The notes: generated from the sequence alone by a model not told the origin. DNA of 64,000 nt from Pseudobdellovibrionaceae bacterium (GCA_020635075.1 JACKAM010000001.1:2170001-2234000); one strand, 5' to 3'. Shown: positions 36,437 through 45,353, counted from the first letter of the stretch. Numbers and translations are program-made.

Positions 36437-37030
36437 ATGAAGCTCGTCTACCCGCCCGGGGCCACACCTCTTGATCCCAATGAGACTGCTGGATTAATCC
36501 CCAACTACATTACGACTCAAGGCGAGCTCAATGAACTTGAGGGCAAAAACATCGAAAACGCTCTTCTCTGGCTTGGTCAAAAAAAACGAACGGACATTCT
36601 CAACACAACATTCGCCTTGGACCTTCACAAGCAAATGTTTGGCGATGTCTGGAAGTGGGCCGGAAAACAACGGACTTCCAACAAAAACATCGGCGTCATG
36701 TCTGAACAGATCATGAACCAGTTGGGACTTCTGTTTAGTGATACTCGTCATTGGATCGAGAATCAGACATTTTCCTGGGATGAAATCGGCGTTCGCTTCC
36801 ATTCTCGGCTCGTCGGGATTCACATTTTCCCTAACGGGAATGGGCGACATGCGCGTCTGATGACAGACGTTTTACTTGAAATGAACAACCTGACCCCATT
36901 TACTTGGGGGGCCAATTTAAACTCCAATCCAGTCGACATCGAAGGACCTACCCGTGAGGCGTACATCTCGGCCCTTAAGGAAGCCGATCTCGGCAATTTC
37001 GATCCGCTGTTGAAGTTTGTCAGGGCCTAA
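36437..37030 (+). CDS. Mobile mystery protein B (Fic-domain toxin)
   Basis: The 197-aa protein shows the family start LDPNETAGLIPNYITTQGEL, the MFGDVWKWAGKQR stretch and the Fic motif HIFPNGNGRHARL, so AMP-transferase chemistry is likely. It is co-transcribed with protein A. The pair is named for its patchy, mobile distribution, which fits the flanking repeats here. Confidence 0.9.
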   Translation: MKLVYPPGATPLDPNETAGLIPNYITTQGELNELEGKNIENALLWLGQKKRTDILNTTFALDLHKQMFGDVWKWAGKQRTSNKNIGVMSEQIMNQLGLLFSDTRHWIENQTFSWDEIGVRFHSRLVGIHIFPNGNGRHARLMTDVLLEMNNLTPFTWGANLNSNPVDIEGPTREAYISALKEADLGNFDPLLKFVRA

Positions 37031-37064
37031 TGACGGCTGGGGTGATCTCCTTTCCACCCATCTC

Positions 37065-37104
37065 GGATATCGGGTATCTGATATCTTGATATCTGATACC
37101 AGAA
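37065..37104. repeat. GATATC-rich repeat, right copy flanking the mobile mystery pair
   Basis: Shares a 28-base identical core with 35622-35660 in the same orientation, then diverges in the right arm (CTGATACCAG). Direct repeats on both sides of the gene pair could mark a recombination or insertion boundary. Confidence 0.65.
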
Positions 37105-37244
37105 ATGAACCCCCCGCAGCACCCAAAGATACCCGGTACCTTCTGGGATCCACCCCCTCCCCTATCCCCTTCCCTAAATATAAGCTAAATAGTTGAAAAT
37201 TATCATTTAATATCAAACCTCCTCGTAAATAATAAAACATTTTA

Positions 37245-37273
37245 TAGACTTATATTTCTATAACTTGTATTAT
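37245..37273 (+). promoter_or_regulatory. Leaderless promoter of the AbiEii/AbiEi operon
   Basis: TAGACT (37245-37250), a 17-base spacer and TATTAT (37268-37273), then seven bases to the ATG at 37281, so transcription should start at the initiation codon. No ribosome site is visible. Confidence 0.6.
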
Positions 37274-37280
37274 TAAAACC

Positions 37281-38042
37281 ATGGAAATCAGATCATCTAT
37301 CGAAAAGTTTCATTTGTTGTGGTGCTCCCAGCTGGCAGCCAAAGTCGACAGAAAGCTTTGGTGCCTTAAGGGGGGCTGTAACTTACGCTTTTTCTTCAAC
37401 TCTATCAGGTATTCAGAAGACATCGACCTAGATGTCGTCACCGTTCAGCCTCAAACACTAAAAAGAAACGTCGATAAGATCCTCAACTCTAAGGATTTTC
37501 AAACGCTCCTGATCAGCCGTGGCCTGGAGCTCGTCGATTGGTCGGCGCCAAAACAGACCGACACCACCCAACGCTGGAAAGCCGCGATAGGGATCAATGG
37601 CCTCAGCACTCCGATTCCAACTAAAATCGAATTTTCGCGGCGAACACCTGATATCTCAAACAGCGCGGTGGAGTTCGTCAATAGTCAGATCACCCAGTAC
37701 CACAAGCTCCAGCCCCTGTTGATTCAACACTACAATCCCGCCAAAGCAACCAAACAGAAGATTCAGGCCCTGAAGGGGCGAGTCGAGACTCAGGCTCGTG
37801 ACATTATCGACCTGAAATTTCTCAAAGACTCTTTTCCTGAATCTCAGCAGCTGGTTTTATCAGCGCAAGACAAAGAACTCTGTGGAGATGTTCTCATGTC
37901 CATTGGTTATGACGACTTCATGTCTCAGGTATGGCCCTACTTGATGACTGAATACCAAGATTATTACCAAATTCCCAAGGTTTGGGATCAAATCCAAGAA
38001 GACGTTTTGCTGTTTATCCAAAACCTGCCGGAGAAAGAGTGA
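37281..38042 (+). CDS. AbiEii-family nucleotidyltransferase toxin
   Basis: The 253-aa protein has the AbiEii features WCLKGGCNLRFFFNSIRYSE and DIDLDVV (GG...D-x-D), and later LKGRVETQARDIIDLKFL. AbiEii proteins inhibit growth by nucleotide transfer, for example onto tRNA. It overlaps the downstream antitoxin-like gene through GTGA. The order is the reverse of the usual antitoxin-first AbiE layout. Confidence 0.85.
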   Translation: MEIRSSIEKFHLLWCSQLAAKVDRKLWCLKGGCNLRFFFNSIRYSEDIDLDVVTVQPQTLKRNVDKILNSKDFQTLLISRGLELVDWSAPKQTDTTQRWKAAIGINGLSTPIPTKIEFSRRTPDISNSAVEFVNSQITQYHKLQPLLIQHYNPAKATKQKIQALKGRVETQARDIIDLKFLKDSFPESQQLVLSAQDKELCGDVLMSIGYDDFMSQVWPYLMTEYQDYYQIPKVWDQIQEDVLLFIQNLPEKE

Positions 38043-38641
38043 ACTCGATTCAATTTCTCGCTGCCATTCAAAAGTTCGCAACGCCTCTGTTTACTACCTC
38101 AGAGGCGGCGGCCTATTTGAGTATTTCTGAACACTCTGCCGGCAAGTATCTTAAGGCTCTTGAGGATCAGCAGATCGTTACGAGGCTTAAAAGAGGAAAA
38201 TGGGCTCTCACCTCCGGGGAACTTGACCCATTACAAATCCCAGATTTTCTAACAGCCCCAAAGGAAAGCTATATTTCCCTTCACAGCGCCCTGTTCTTTC
38301 ACGGAGTCATCGAACAGATCCCCAGTCGTATCTACGCTGTCACCCTGGATCGATCTAATGTCGTCAAGACGCTGCTGGGTGTGATTTCATTCCACCACTG
38401 CCACCCGAAGTTCTTCGCTGGATTTGAGTACATCAAACCCTATCTAAAAATGGCTTCGCCCGAAAAGGCCCTGGTTGATTACTTCTATTTTTCTCCCAGC
38501 AAGTCCCGACAGTTCAAGACCTTGCCCGAGATCGAAATCCCAAAGTCCTTCTCCTGGAAAAAAGCCCACCAATATTGCCAAATGATTCCCTCAGGCCGCA
38601 CCCGTGGCCTTGTGTTTACCCGATTAACGGAATTGTCCTAA
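38039..38641 (+). CDS. AbiEi-like HTH antitoxin
   Basis: The 200-aa protein starts at GTG 38039, overlapping the AbiEii stop. The N-terminal winged helix (FTTSEAAAYLSISEHSAGKY) precedes the AbiEi C-terminal domain (YISLHSALFFHGVIEQIPSR, MASPEKALVDYFYF). AbiEi proteins repress their operon and neutralise AbiEii. Confidence 0.85.
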   Translation: MNSIQFLAAIQKFATPLFTTSEAAAYLSISEHSAGKYLKALEDQQIVTRLKRGKWALTSGELDPLQIPDFLTAPKESYISLHSALFFHGVIEQIPSRIYAVTLDRSNVVKTLLGVISFHHCHPKFFAGFEYIKPYLKMASPEKALVDYFYFSPSKSRQFKTLPEIEIPKSFSWKKAHQYCQMIPSGRTRGLVFTRLTELS

Positions 38642-38725
38642 TCCCTATTGCTGTCCGAGATCCTGGAACCATCGAGCAAGCTAAAACTGATCAATTCATT
38701 CCATGACCCGTGCTAGGGCAAGGTC

Positions 38726-39154
38726 CTACCCAGCCTCTGTGGCAGCCTCAATGAACATCTTGAACTCATTAACTGCATCGATCAATTCGTCCACTTCGGT
38801 TTCCGAGACAAAATCAGCGAGGTCATAATCGACTTTGTTGCGTTTCCGACGGCAAAGATCAAAGAAGTCGATATACTTTTTGGCCTTTGCCCCGAGAATC
38901 TCACTCGCAACATCAAAGGTGGTTTTGTGGTGCCCGATTCTTCCAGTAACTCGATAGCCCCCTTTACGAATAACAAGATTAGCTAGATTTAGAGCTGCGC
39001 CATACGCAGTCGCATACCGTCGATCCGCAGACACGCCTTTGACCTGACAATCCTTCAGATCCCGCTCGATCAGCTTAAGCAGGTTACCCAATGATTTGTC
39101 GGTAACCACAACCTTCTGGATATCCCCATTATTCAACCAAGGCTGCAAGCTCAT
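38726..39154 (-). CDS. HEPN-domain protein (probable toxin of a HEPN/MNT pair)
   Basis: The 142-aa helical protein has the HEPN R-x4-6-H/Y-type motif as CRRKRNKVDYD near residue 110; RN is kept and Tyr takes the usual His place, as in several HEPN families. HEPN toxins act as RNases or are controlled by AMPylation from the MNT partner. It overlaps the upstream MNT gene by 26 bases. Confidence 0.8.
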   Translation of the reverse strand: MSLQPWLNNGDIQKVVVTDKSLGNLLKLIERDLKDCQVKGVSADRRYATAYGAALNLANLVIRKGGYRVTGRIGHHKTTFDVASEILGAKAKKYIDFFDLCRRKRNKVDYDLADFVSETEVDELIDAVNEFKMFIEAATEAG

Positions 39155-39725
39155 CAGGGTTTCCCTTCAAGAATATTTTTTCACCTTCGCAGACCGTTTT
39201 GACAAATGAGTCTCCTTTACTGGCCTTTAATGCAAACTCTTTCGGCGAAAAAATTGTCGGATTGATCTCTCGGTCGAGCGATTTCTCAGCCCTCTTTAGT
39301 GCCGAAACAAAGTCGGAAAGCTTAAGCTTGCCAACAATCATGACGTCTACATCACTCGTAGCTATCTCTTCGCCCCTGGCCATTGAGCCGTAGATAAAAG
39401 CGAGTTCTATTTGATCCGAATGCTTTTTCAAAACCGATTTAATCACGTCGGCAACCCCACCCGTCTTAATCAGGAGCGACTGCAAATCCGTAACACCCGG
39501 CAAGGAAGGATTGGCTTTGTAATAGACCCTGTTACCCTCCTTACGAGACTCAAGGATTTCGGCTGATGTCAGGGATGCAAGTTCACGCTGAAGACTCGAG
39601 GGCGAAAGCCCCAAGTGGTTGGCCAGATCCGAGAGATACCACCATTTGTCGGGATGAAGTAGGCAAGCAGAGAGAATCGCTTGCCGGGTCTTCGGAAAAA
39701 GAGCATCAAGAATTGATTTACGCAT
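39129..39725 (-). CDS. HTH plus MNT-type nucleotidyltransferase antitoxin
   Basis: The 198-aa protein has an N-terminal winged helix (WWYLSDLANHLGLSPSSLQR), which can bind the palindrome over its own start, and then the minimal nucleotidyltransferase domain (IYGSMARGEEIATSDVDVMI). The DNA-binding fusion lets one protein act as repressor and antitoxin for the HEPN partner. Confidence 0.85.
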   Translation of the reverse strand: MRKSILDALFPKTRQAILSACLLHPDKWWYLSDLANHLGLSPSSLQRELASLTSAEILESRKEGNRVYYKANPSLPGVTDLQSLLIKTGGVADVIKSVLKKHSDQIELAFIYGSMARGEEIATSDVDVMIVGKLKLSDFVSALKRAEKSLDREINPTIFSPKEFALKASKGDSFVKTVCEGEKIFLKGNPDELAALVE

Positions 39726-39762
39726 TTAACGTAAGAATATACGTAAAATGCGTAAATAGCAA
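39717..39762 (-). promoter_or_regulatory. Leaderless promoter with 17-bp-arm operator, HEPN/MNT operon
   Basis: Minus strand: TTGCTA (39757-39762), 17 bases, TATTCT (39734-39739), then seven bases to the ATG at 39725. An inverted repeat (arms 39717-39733 and 39740-39756, 16 of 17 matched, TTTACGCAT...) has one arm filling the spacer and the other covering the start codon, with the -10 hexamer between them. Confidence 0.75.
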
Positions 39763-39795
39763 GTCCCAGATTTGTCTCGCCTCAATAGTATGCCC

Positions 39796-39831
39796 GGTCC
39801 GAGATCCTGGACCAGATTCCGAAACTCCGGA
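39796..39831. promoter_or_regulatory. Degenerate palindrome pair, putative enhancer upstream of toxin copy 2
   Basis: GGTCC...GGACC (39796-39813) followed by TCCGAAACTCCGGA (39818-39831). It matches the pairs at 25.3, 46.8 and 54.3 kb in order and spacing but is less perfect. A fragment of the first unit (GTCCGAGATCCTGGAAC) recurs near 38652. Confidence 0.5.
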
Positions 39832-39929
39832 CTGGGAAGAGAAGCAGCGCTGCGACTCAATCCCCCTTTAACCAATTGATTACTCAGTCTTTAAAGGGAA
39901 TGGGAAATCCCAGGGCATCCTCTCTTCGT

Positions 39930-39944
39930 TGGTATCCTCCTTGC
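39930..39944 (+). promoter_or_regulatory. sigma-54-type promoter of toxin copy 2
   Basis: TGG (39930-39932), ten bases, GC (39943-39944) in TTGCTC context. About 100 bases of leader remain before the ATG at 40047. Same form as the promoters at 25448, 46836 and 54428. Confidence 0.6.
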
Positions 39945-40046
39945 TCTTAAGCCAAACATGACCGCAGTTAGCAGGGTACCTCACAAGCGGCTCTCACCAC
40001 AGGCAATTACCCTGCCCTTTGCTTTACTCTAAGGAGGATCTCCAGG

Positions 40047-41738
40047 ATGACACTCAGACTGAAGGAGGAGCTCTCAAAGCTCACCCAAATTCTTCGTCTT
40101 ATCCTTTGTCTGCAACTGGCATTGGCCACCCCATTGGCTCAAGCCGAAGAACCTCTGGAGCTCCTTTACACTCGCGCCATCGGGGGTGATCTCACTCAAT
40201 TTTTATCGGGTCTCGATATTGGCAGTGAGTTTTTCCACTATCAAGATGGCATGGTTTACCAGGCGACTCTTATTAGTAAATCCATCCTCCCAGATGGCAC
40301 TCCTTATTTTAAAGTGAGCCTATCGAGTCCTGGTCAAGCCGATCTCCCGTACACTGACAATAGCTCAGGGACAGTGCCCATGCCCGAGGGCAACGGATCG
40401 GGCACGGGACCTATGCCCGAGGGCACGGTAGGTAACAACCAAACCGGGGGATTTGGCAGTGACCTGATCAATGCCGGCATTGCCTCAGGTGCTGCCATAG
40501 GCGGCATTCTCATCACCGAGTTCTCAGGACTCTCCAAGGCCCAGGCCGAATACGACAGGAACATGGGCAAACTGCGCGGACGAATCAACGAGCACCGCGA
40601 AGCTATTCAGAATCTGATTGGTCAGATCAGCGAAGACCAGCTCCGAGCCGGCGTTGCCCTGACCCGCACCCAGGAGGTTCTCAAACAAGTCGACCCACAG
40701 GCCTTGGCCGAAAGAGTGAGGGCAGCTCTTATAGCTCGCCACCAAGGCTGGCAGAGCTCGCCCTATACCTTGAGATCTTTTGAGTTCACCTCTCAAGACC
40801 CTGAGTTTTTGGATCGAGCCATCCCTCTGCGTGATCAGCTAAGCGAGGCAAACATTCATGCCCCAGGCCAAGCACTCGCTTACAATGTGGGCCAGGCCTC
40901 GCTAAGAGCGGCTGACAAGGCTTCAGTCGAAGGCGAAAAGCAACTCACTCAAGAGCTCTTAGATGTGGCGACCGTGGCTGCCGATGTCCTCATCGGGTGG
41001 GATCCGTTTACCGGTTACGCTCGGAGTTTCACCGAATTCTTCAGTGGTCGCAATATCATTACCGGTGAAGAACTAGGCTCCATCGAACGAACTCTCGCTG
41101 GCTTTACATTGATGACCGGTGTTCCAGGAAAGCCCCTAAGACTGACCTTCAGAGCCCTGTCAAAAGCCACACAGCATTTGCCGGTGATCTCCACACGTCT
41201 AGCCGCCACCCTCAATCGCATGAAGTGGGCTCTCGGTAAAAAAGAGTCCCTCCCGTTTGCCGAAGGCGCCATCGAGCACATCTGGAAGGGTGAGTTCTCC
41301 CTTACCCGCACCTCACTTAAAATCCGTGGAGGCATGCACACTCACTACGGCCTCAAACATTTTCTGGCCGAAAACGAACGACTTGGGTTAAAATACATTT
41401 TTAAAGACGTCACCAAGTTCCCAACCATCAACCAAGAGGCCGGCGTGATCTTAAGACAAACCCTCCCCAACGGCGTCACCAGGCTACAGTTTCCGCGGGA
41501 GGCGTTTAGCCGGATGGGTTGGACTGCCAAAACAGATAACATTTCGAGAATGAAGTATTTTGGATTTAAAAGTATATTTCCGGAATCTGCGGGCCTTACT
41601 GTCTTAAACAAAGTTTCGGATTCTGTCGTTGGTGCTTCTACCTCTGGGCGACGGCATGCCTACTCCTACATAAGAGGAATTCGAGTCAAAGTTACGTTGA
41701 ATTCTGATTTGCAGATTGTTACAGCATTCCCAGACTGA
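40047..41738 (+). CDS. Exported polymorphic toxin, PT-TG pretoxin plus EndoU-like C-terminus, copy 2
   Basis: The 563-aa paralogue of the 27505 toxin has a signal peptide (LILCLQLALATPLAQAEE), the same N-terminal domain, linker, PT-TG region and EndoU-like start (HIWKGE, GGMHT). Up to about residue 490 it is almost the same protein; the last 75 residues (from WTAKTDN) differ but keep KSIFP, GIRVKV and TAFP. The AGGAGG site is nine bases before the ATG. The operon lacks the two accessory genes found before copy 1. Confidence 0.72.
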   Translation: MTLRLKEELSKLTQILRLILCLQLALATPLAQAEEPLELLYTRAIGGDLTQFLSGLDIGSEFFHYQDGMVYQATLISKSILPDGTPYFKVSLSSPGQADLPYTDNSSGTVPMPEGNGSGTGPMPEGTVGNNQTGGFGSDLINAGIASGAAIGGILITEFSGLSKAQAEYDRNMGKLRGRINEHREAIQNLIGQISEDQLRAGVALTRTQEVLKQVDPQALAERVRAALIARHQGWQSSPYTLRSFEFTSQDPEFLDRAIPLRDQLSEANIHAPGQALAYNVGQASLRAADKASVEGEKQLTQELLDVATVAADVLIGWDPFTGYARSFTEFFSGRNIITGEELGSIERTLAGFTLMTGVPGKPLRLTFRALSKATQHLPVISTRLAATLNRMKWALGKKESLPFAEGAIEHIWKGEFSLTRTSLKIRGGMHTHYGLKHFLAENERLGLKYIFKDVTKFPTINQEAGVILRQTLPNGVTRLQFPREAFSRMGWTAKTDNISRMKYFGFKSIFPESAGLTVLNKVSDSVVGASTSGRRHAYSYIRGIRVKVTLNSDLQIVTAFPD

Positions 41739-41751
41739 ATTTGGAGACAAT

Positions 41752-42054
41752 ATGAGCCTTAATAACGCAATCGATTGGTTTGATCAAATCTGGGAAGAGT
41801 TTAGACAGGACGACACTCGAAGCACAGATGGGGTTCCCTATGCGATTAACAAAGAGATCGAAAAAACGCCTTTACTCGTTAACCACGTGATCGATGAGTT
41901 TATTCGCGAAGAAGACCTCGAACTAAAGGAAGTCCTCGCCTCCCTCATCGTCTACCACACCCCCTACACCCCCGCCATTGAATGGCTCAGGGACAACTCG
42001 GATTGGACCAAAGAGGACTTCGCCGAGTTCGGCATCAATATCGACGACTACTAG
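41752..42054 (+). CDS. Immunity-like protein for the EndoU-type toxin, copy 2
   Basis: The 100-aa acidic protein starts 13 bases after the toxin stop with GGAG six bases upstream. The N-terminal 55 residues differ from copy 1; the C-terminal 40 (YTPAIEWLRDNSDWTKEDFA...) are the same. Probably protects against its own toxin variant. Confidence 0.65.
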   Translation: MSLNNAIDWFDQIWEEFRQDDTRSTDGVPYAINKEIEKTPLLVNHVIDEFIREEDLELKEVLASLIVYHTPYTPAIEWLRDNSDWTKEDFAEFGINIDDY

Positions 42055-42086
42055 TCGAAGACGCTCTTTGTTTTGAAGATTCACTC

Positions 42087-42524
42087 ATGAGTAAGCCCCT
42101 AAACCGACAAATCCACGAAAGATACCAGCTCGGCCCGGCTTGCAATCAAGATAGTAATCCATATCTCGTCTTTATTCGCTTTTCTCTGGATCTATTAAGT
42201 CAGGGAGGCATCGTCATCACCGACGGAAATGCTCGCTCCAACAACACAGTCTTTAGGGACTTCCAGACTATTGCTGATTTGGACATTCTGGATGTGGCTG
42301 CCATTCGGACGGTCAAGTATTCGGGGCAACCTGAAGCCAAGAGGAAAAAACAGGCAGAAATCCTCGTCCCAGATCGCCTAAAAACCAGCCAAATACTTGA
42401 TTTTATTTGCTATGACCAAAACGCAAAAAATCAAATTCTCGACATTTCGAAGCAATTTGGTGTAAGAAAAAACGTCAAAGTAAACCCGAGCTGGTACTTC
42501 GGTACTCGCGGAACAGGTGGTTAG
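42087..42524 (+). pseudogene. 5'-truncated DarT-like ADP-ribosyltransferase
   Basis: The 145-aa frame matches only the C-terminal half of DarT (DUF4433): GIVITDGNARSNNTVFRD, LDILDVAAIR and AEAKRKKQAEILVPD-like text (here EAKRKKQAEILVPD) with the catalytic-type Glu of QAE. The N-terminal NAD-binding half with its conserved His/Arg motifs is absent, and the sequence just upstream is the repeated 3' end of the immunity gene. A recombination that pasted immunity DNA over the darT 5' half explains this. Probably inactive. Confidence 0.6.
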
Positions 42525-43047
42525 TTTGGTTACTTACGTAAAAGGCGATATCTTTAAGTCTCCAGCACAGGTTCTCACCAATCCTGTTAATTGTGTTGGA
42601 GTCATGGGAAAGGGCTTAGCTTTTGCCTTTAAAAACCAATTTCCTGGACTTTTTAAGGATTACAAAACCCGCTGTGACAATAACCAAGTTCTTCCCGGCC
42701 AACCTTATTTGTGGGAAAGTGAAACCCATCAGATCTTAAATTTCCCCACCAAAAGACACTGGCGTGACAAATCAGTCCTTCAGGATATCGATGAGGGATT
42801 GAAATTCTTGGCCGAAAATTACGAACAAATGGGAATTCAATCCTTGGCTCTGCCCGCCCTTGGCTGTGGACTCGGAGGCTTGCAATGGTCCGAGGTTCAG
42901 CCCCTCGTTGAGCAATACCTAGGATCAATCCCTGATCTCGATGTCTATGTATATGCACCAGAGAAGAGTCTCCCTGAAGACAAAGGCTCGCGAAGTGATA
43001 AAGATAACTCAGCCGGCGCTGAAGATACTTTTGCTGCCCACCCCTAA
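42517..43047 (+). CDS. Macrodomain protein (DarG-like ADP-ribose hydrolase)
   Basis: The 176-aa protein is the macrodomain of the DarTG antitoxin type: VLTNPVNCVGVMGKGLAFAF, FPTKRHWRDKS and LPALGCGLGGLQW. DarG usually has a second C-terminal half; here a charged tail ends it at 176. The start is GTG 42517, overlapping the DarT fragment by 8 bases, or TTG 42526. It ends 18 bases before the convergent Cys/Gly-rich gene. Confidence 0.8.
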   Translation: MVSLVTYVKGDIFKSPAQVLTNPVNCVGVMGKGLAFAFKNQFPGLFKDYKTRCDNNQVLPGQPYLWESETHQILNFPTKRHWRDKSVLQDIDEGLKFLAENYEQMGIQSLALPALGCGLGGLQWSEVQPLVEQYLGSIPDLDVYVYAPEKSLPEDKGSRSDKDNSAGAEDTFAAHP

Positions 43048-43065
43048 CTGAGACCCGAAAGCCTT

Positions 43066-45054
43066 TTACTTACAGTCGTAAAGCCGCTTCATTTTGCAGA
43101 GAACTTTCACGCGGTTTGAGACCCGCTGGAAAATATCCTCGTGGGGCTGGCCGATCTCAGACTTGCCGGTGTTCAATCCTGCAAGACCACGGCGTTTCGG
43201 GTCCTTTTCGCCACCAGGGAGATACTTTTTGAGATTAAACTTATTAAAGGGGTTCGCGTCCCGTTTGCCTCCACCTAGGCTTGAGGGGCCTCGATACCCA
43301 CCGCGAGAGTCCACAGGGACTCCACTTACAGAATAACCGCCGCCACCACCGACACCCTTTAAGATGTCAGTATCGTAGCCACCGCCTTGGCCTCCGCCCT
43401 GACCGCCATCACCGCCAAAGGGAAAGCCCCCTCCGCCGCCGCCTGAGCCGCCGGTAAAACCGCCACCGTTTTGTGGAACTGCATTGGCTCTTGCTGCCGA
43501 CCCCATGCCGTCACCAAAAACAGCGTTTTGTTTTTGCGCATCAACAGTCGGAACATTCAGATCACTGCCATCTACTTTGCGAGTGCCAAAGTCCGCCTGG
43601 CTAAACCCACTGCCACTTCCGCGATTGACCTGTTGGCCACCGTTCAAGCCTCGGCAAAGAGGATCGTACTGAGCCGCGGGTCCACGACATTTCACACAAA
43701 TGGGATTAGATGCATTCACCGGATCATTACAGTCGCCGTTAAAGACCGGCTGCTGATCAATATCAGGGAATCCTGTGTTTTGTGCCGTCGCGGCCTTCTC
43801 GCACATCTCGGCAAACTTACTGGCCGCTGCACTTTGTACGGCCTGCTGACCCATCGCCGCCACATTGGCATTGTAGCTGGTACAGCGCTCACGACGACCA
43901 TTGGCTGTCGCCAGCACTGATTGATAATTACCCTTCCAACTGGCAGGGCAGCGCTGGCCTTGGCCATTGTTCGCCCGCCAAACAGTATCTAGCTGATCGC
44001 AATCACGAAGGACTTGCTTATATTTGTTCTCCACCTTGCCACAACGATCTTCGCAGCTGCCTTTCTCAGTAAAGCACTTGGCTCCAAGGGCTGTGTTAGC
44101 AACCGCTCCACCCATACCGAGTTTTTTCATAAGTTCGCAGTTCTTGGCAATGCCGTCTGGATCATTGCCGTTGCCACTCATGGCATAAACACCAAGAGCA
44201 CCCATGGCCAGTGATCCAACGGCTGCAACCGAGCCCGCACTCGGACCACTTAAGCCCGAGACACATTGAATGGGATCATTACAACAGATCCGCGCCTTGT
44301 TCTGCGAGTCTTCACAGTAGTCACGGTCACTGTTCACTTCAGCTTCCTGGGGAAACCCTGCTGGAGGGCCTTCGCCCACCTGCTGTTGCCCAGGTTGCTG
44401 TTCATCAGGATTTCTCGCCTGACTCGTCTCAGGTCGCCCATCAGCTCCACACTTAGGAATCCCTGACTGCTGAAGAGCCGTATTACCCTCTGGATAACAA
44501 GTGGGTTTTCCATCAGCATCGCACAATGGGGATGCAGCACCCGCCTGTCTCACATCGTTCACACAAGACGCCGTGGCTGCGCCAGTACCCGGAGCAGCCG
44601 GATCCCCTGCCGCAGGATCTCCCACCGGCCTTGCCGCCGGCATGGGCGCCGCAATCGGCGCTGCCTTTTGGTTATCAGCACCATTGGGGCAAGGCATGCC
44701 AAACTGACAGTTTCCGGAATCAACTGAACCAACTTCTCCCCCGACAGAGCGACCACCAAACCGGTCCCACTCAATAGGATCCGGAAACTGCACCTGATCC
44801 CAACCATAACCATAGCCGGAGAGATCTGAATAGTTCTCATTGTAGTGGACCACATTTGAAGTGCTGAGCTTAAAGGAAGGAGTGAATGAACCATCTGGGT
44901 GGCGCTTTCCGCAGTGATCCAAGTGCCTGTCGAACTCATAAGGACAGTGAAGTCCCTGATCACCTTCTTCGGCCCATGTATTGGGGACCACCAAAAATGA
45001 GGTCGCCACAAGTAAACACACGGATTTCCAGGAGAACTCGGAAAGAAGCTTCAT
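43066..45054 (-). CDS. Exported Cys/Gly-rich island protein, copy 3
   Basis: The 662-aa protein has the same plan as copy 2, with a signal peptide (SFLVVPNTWAEE). The region between the HCPYEFDRHLDHC domain and CVNDVRQ is variable. Near-identity with copy 2 through the middle but with copy 1 at the extreme C-terminal linker (SVSGVPVDSRGGYRG, LGGGKRDANPFNKF) shows a mosaic origin. Confidence 0.72.
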   Translation of the reverse strand: MKLLSEFSWKSVCLLVATSFLVVPNTWAEEGDQGLHCPYEFDRHLDHCGKRHPDGSFTPSFKLSTSNVVHYNENYSDLSGYGYGWDQVQFPDPIEWDRFGGRSVGGEVGSVDSGNCQFGMPCPNGADNQKAAPIAAPMPAARPVGDPAAGDPAAPGTGAATASCVNDVRQAGAASPLCDADGKPTCYPEGNTALQQSGIPKCGADGRPETSQARNPDEQQPGQQQVGEGPPAGFPQEAEVNSDRDYCEDSQNKARICCNDPIQCVSGLSGPSAGSVAAVGSLAMGALGVYAMSGNGNDPDGIAKNCELMKKLGMGGAVANTALGAKCFTEKGSCEDRCGKVENKYKQVLRDCDQLDTVWRANNGQGQRCPASWKGNYQSVLATANGRRERCTSYNANVAAMGQQAVQSAAASKFAEMCEKAATAQNTGFPDIDQQPVFNGDCNDPVNASNPICVKCRGPAAQYDPLCRGLNGGQQVNRGSGSGFSQADFGTRKVDGSDLNVPTVDAQKQNAVFGDGMGSAARANAVPQNGGGFTGGSGGGGGGFPFGGDGGQGGGQGGGYDTDILKGVGGGGGYSVSGVPVDSRGGYRGPSSLGGGKRDANPFNKFNLKKYLPGGEKDPKRRGLAGLNTGKSEIGQPHEDIFQRVSNRVKVLCKMKRLYDCK

Positions 45055-45103
45055 ATTTGTCCCACCCTTAATCGAGCCATGGCAGATCACCTGGCCCAAA
45101 GTC

Positions 45104-45131
45104 TTATCGACTGAGGGGACGCCTCACTTTA
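45104..45131 (-). promoter_or_regulatory. sigma-28-like promoter of Cys/Gly-rich copy 3
   Basis: Minus strand: TAAA (45128-45131), 16 bases, GTCGATAA (45104-45111). The leader hairpin of copy 2 is present with one arm changed (GGGCCA against TGGCTC). Confidence 0.45.
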
Positions 45132-45353
45132 GGACAAAACGTGAGCCCAATACATTTGTGATGGTATTAATGGCATCAAGTGGGCCAGTTTGTTAATGGC
45201 AAAGGCTTCAAATGCTGCCGAAGTGTTGCTCAGACAGCTCATTTATTGACTTGGATTCATCAGAACTGGCTTGCTGCTTCCGGGACTCTGAAACCCCAGA
45301 AGTTCTTTTGATGAACAGGCCAGTAGGGTTGTTAGGCTATTGATGCATTCAGA

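Noticed and set aside
35622..37104. CRISPR-like array from the repeated GATATC elements
   Set aside because: Only two copies 1.4 kb apart with genes between them, and no cas genes.
43471..43920. 149-aa open frame on the plus strand inside Cys-rich copy 3, nearly identical to one at 30506-30955
   Set aside because: Its conservation follows from the near-identical DNA of the sense gene; composition is poor in codon bias and there is no ribosome site.
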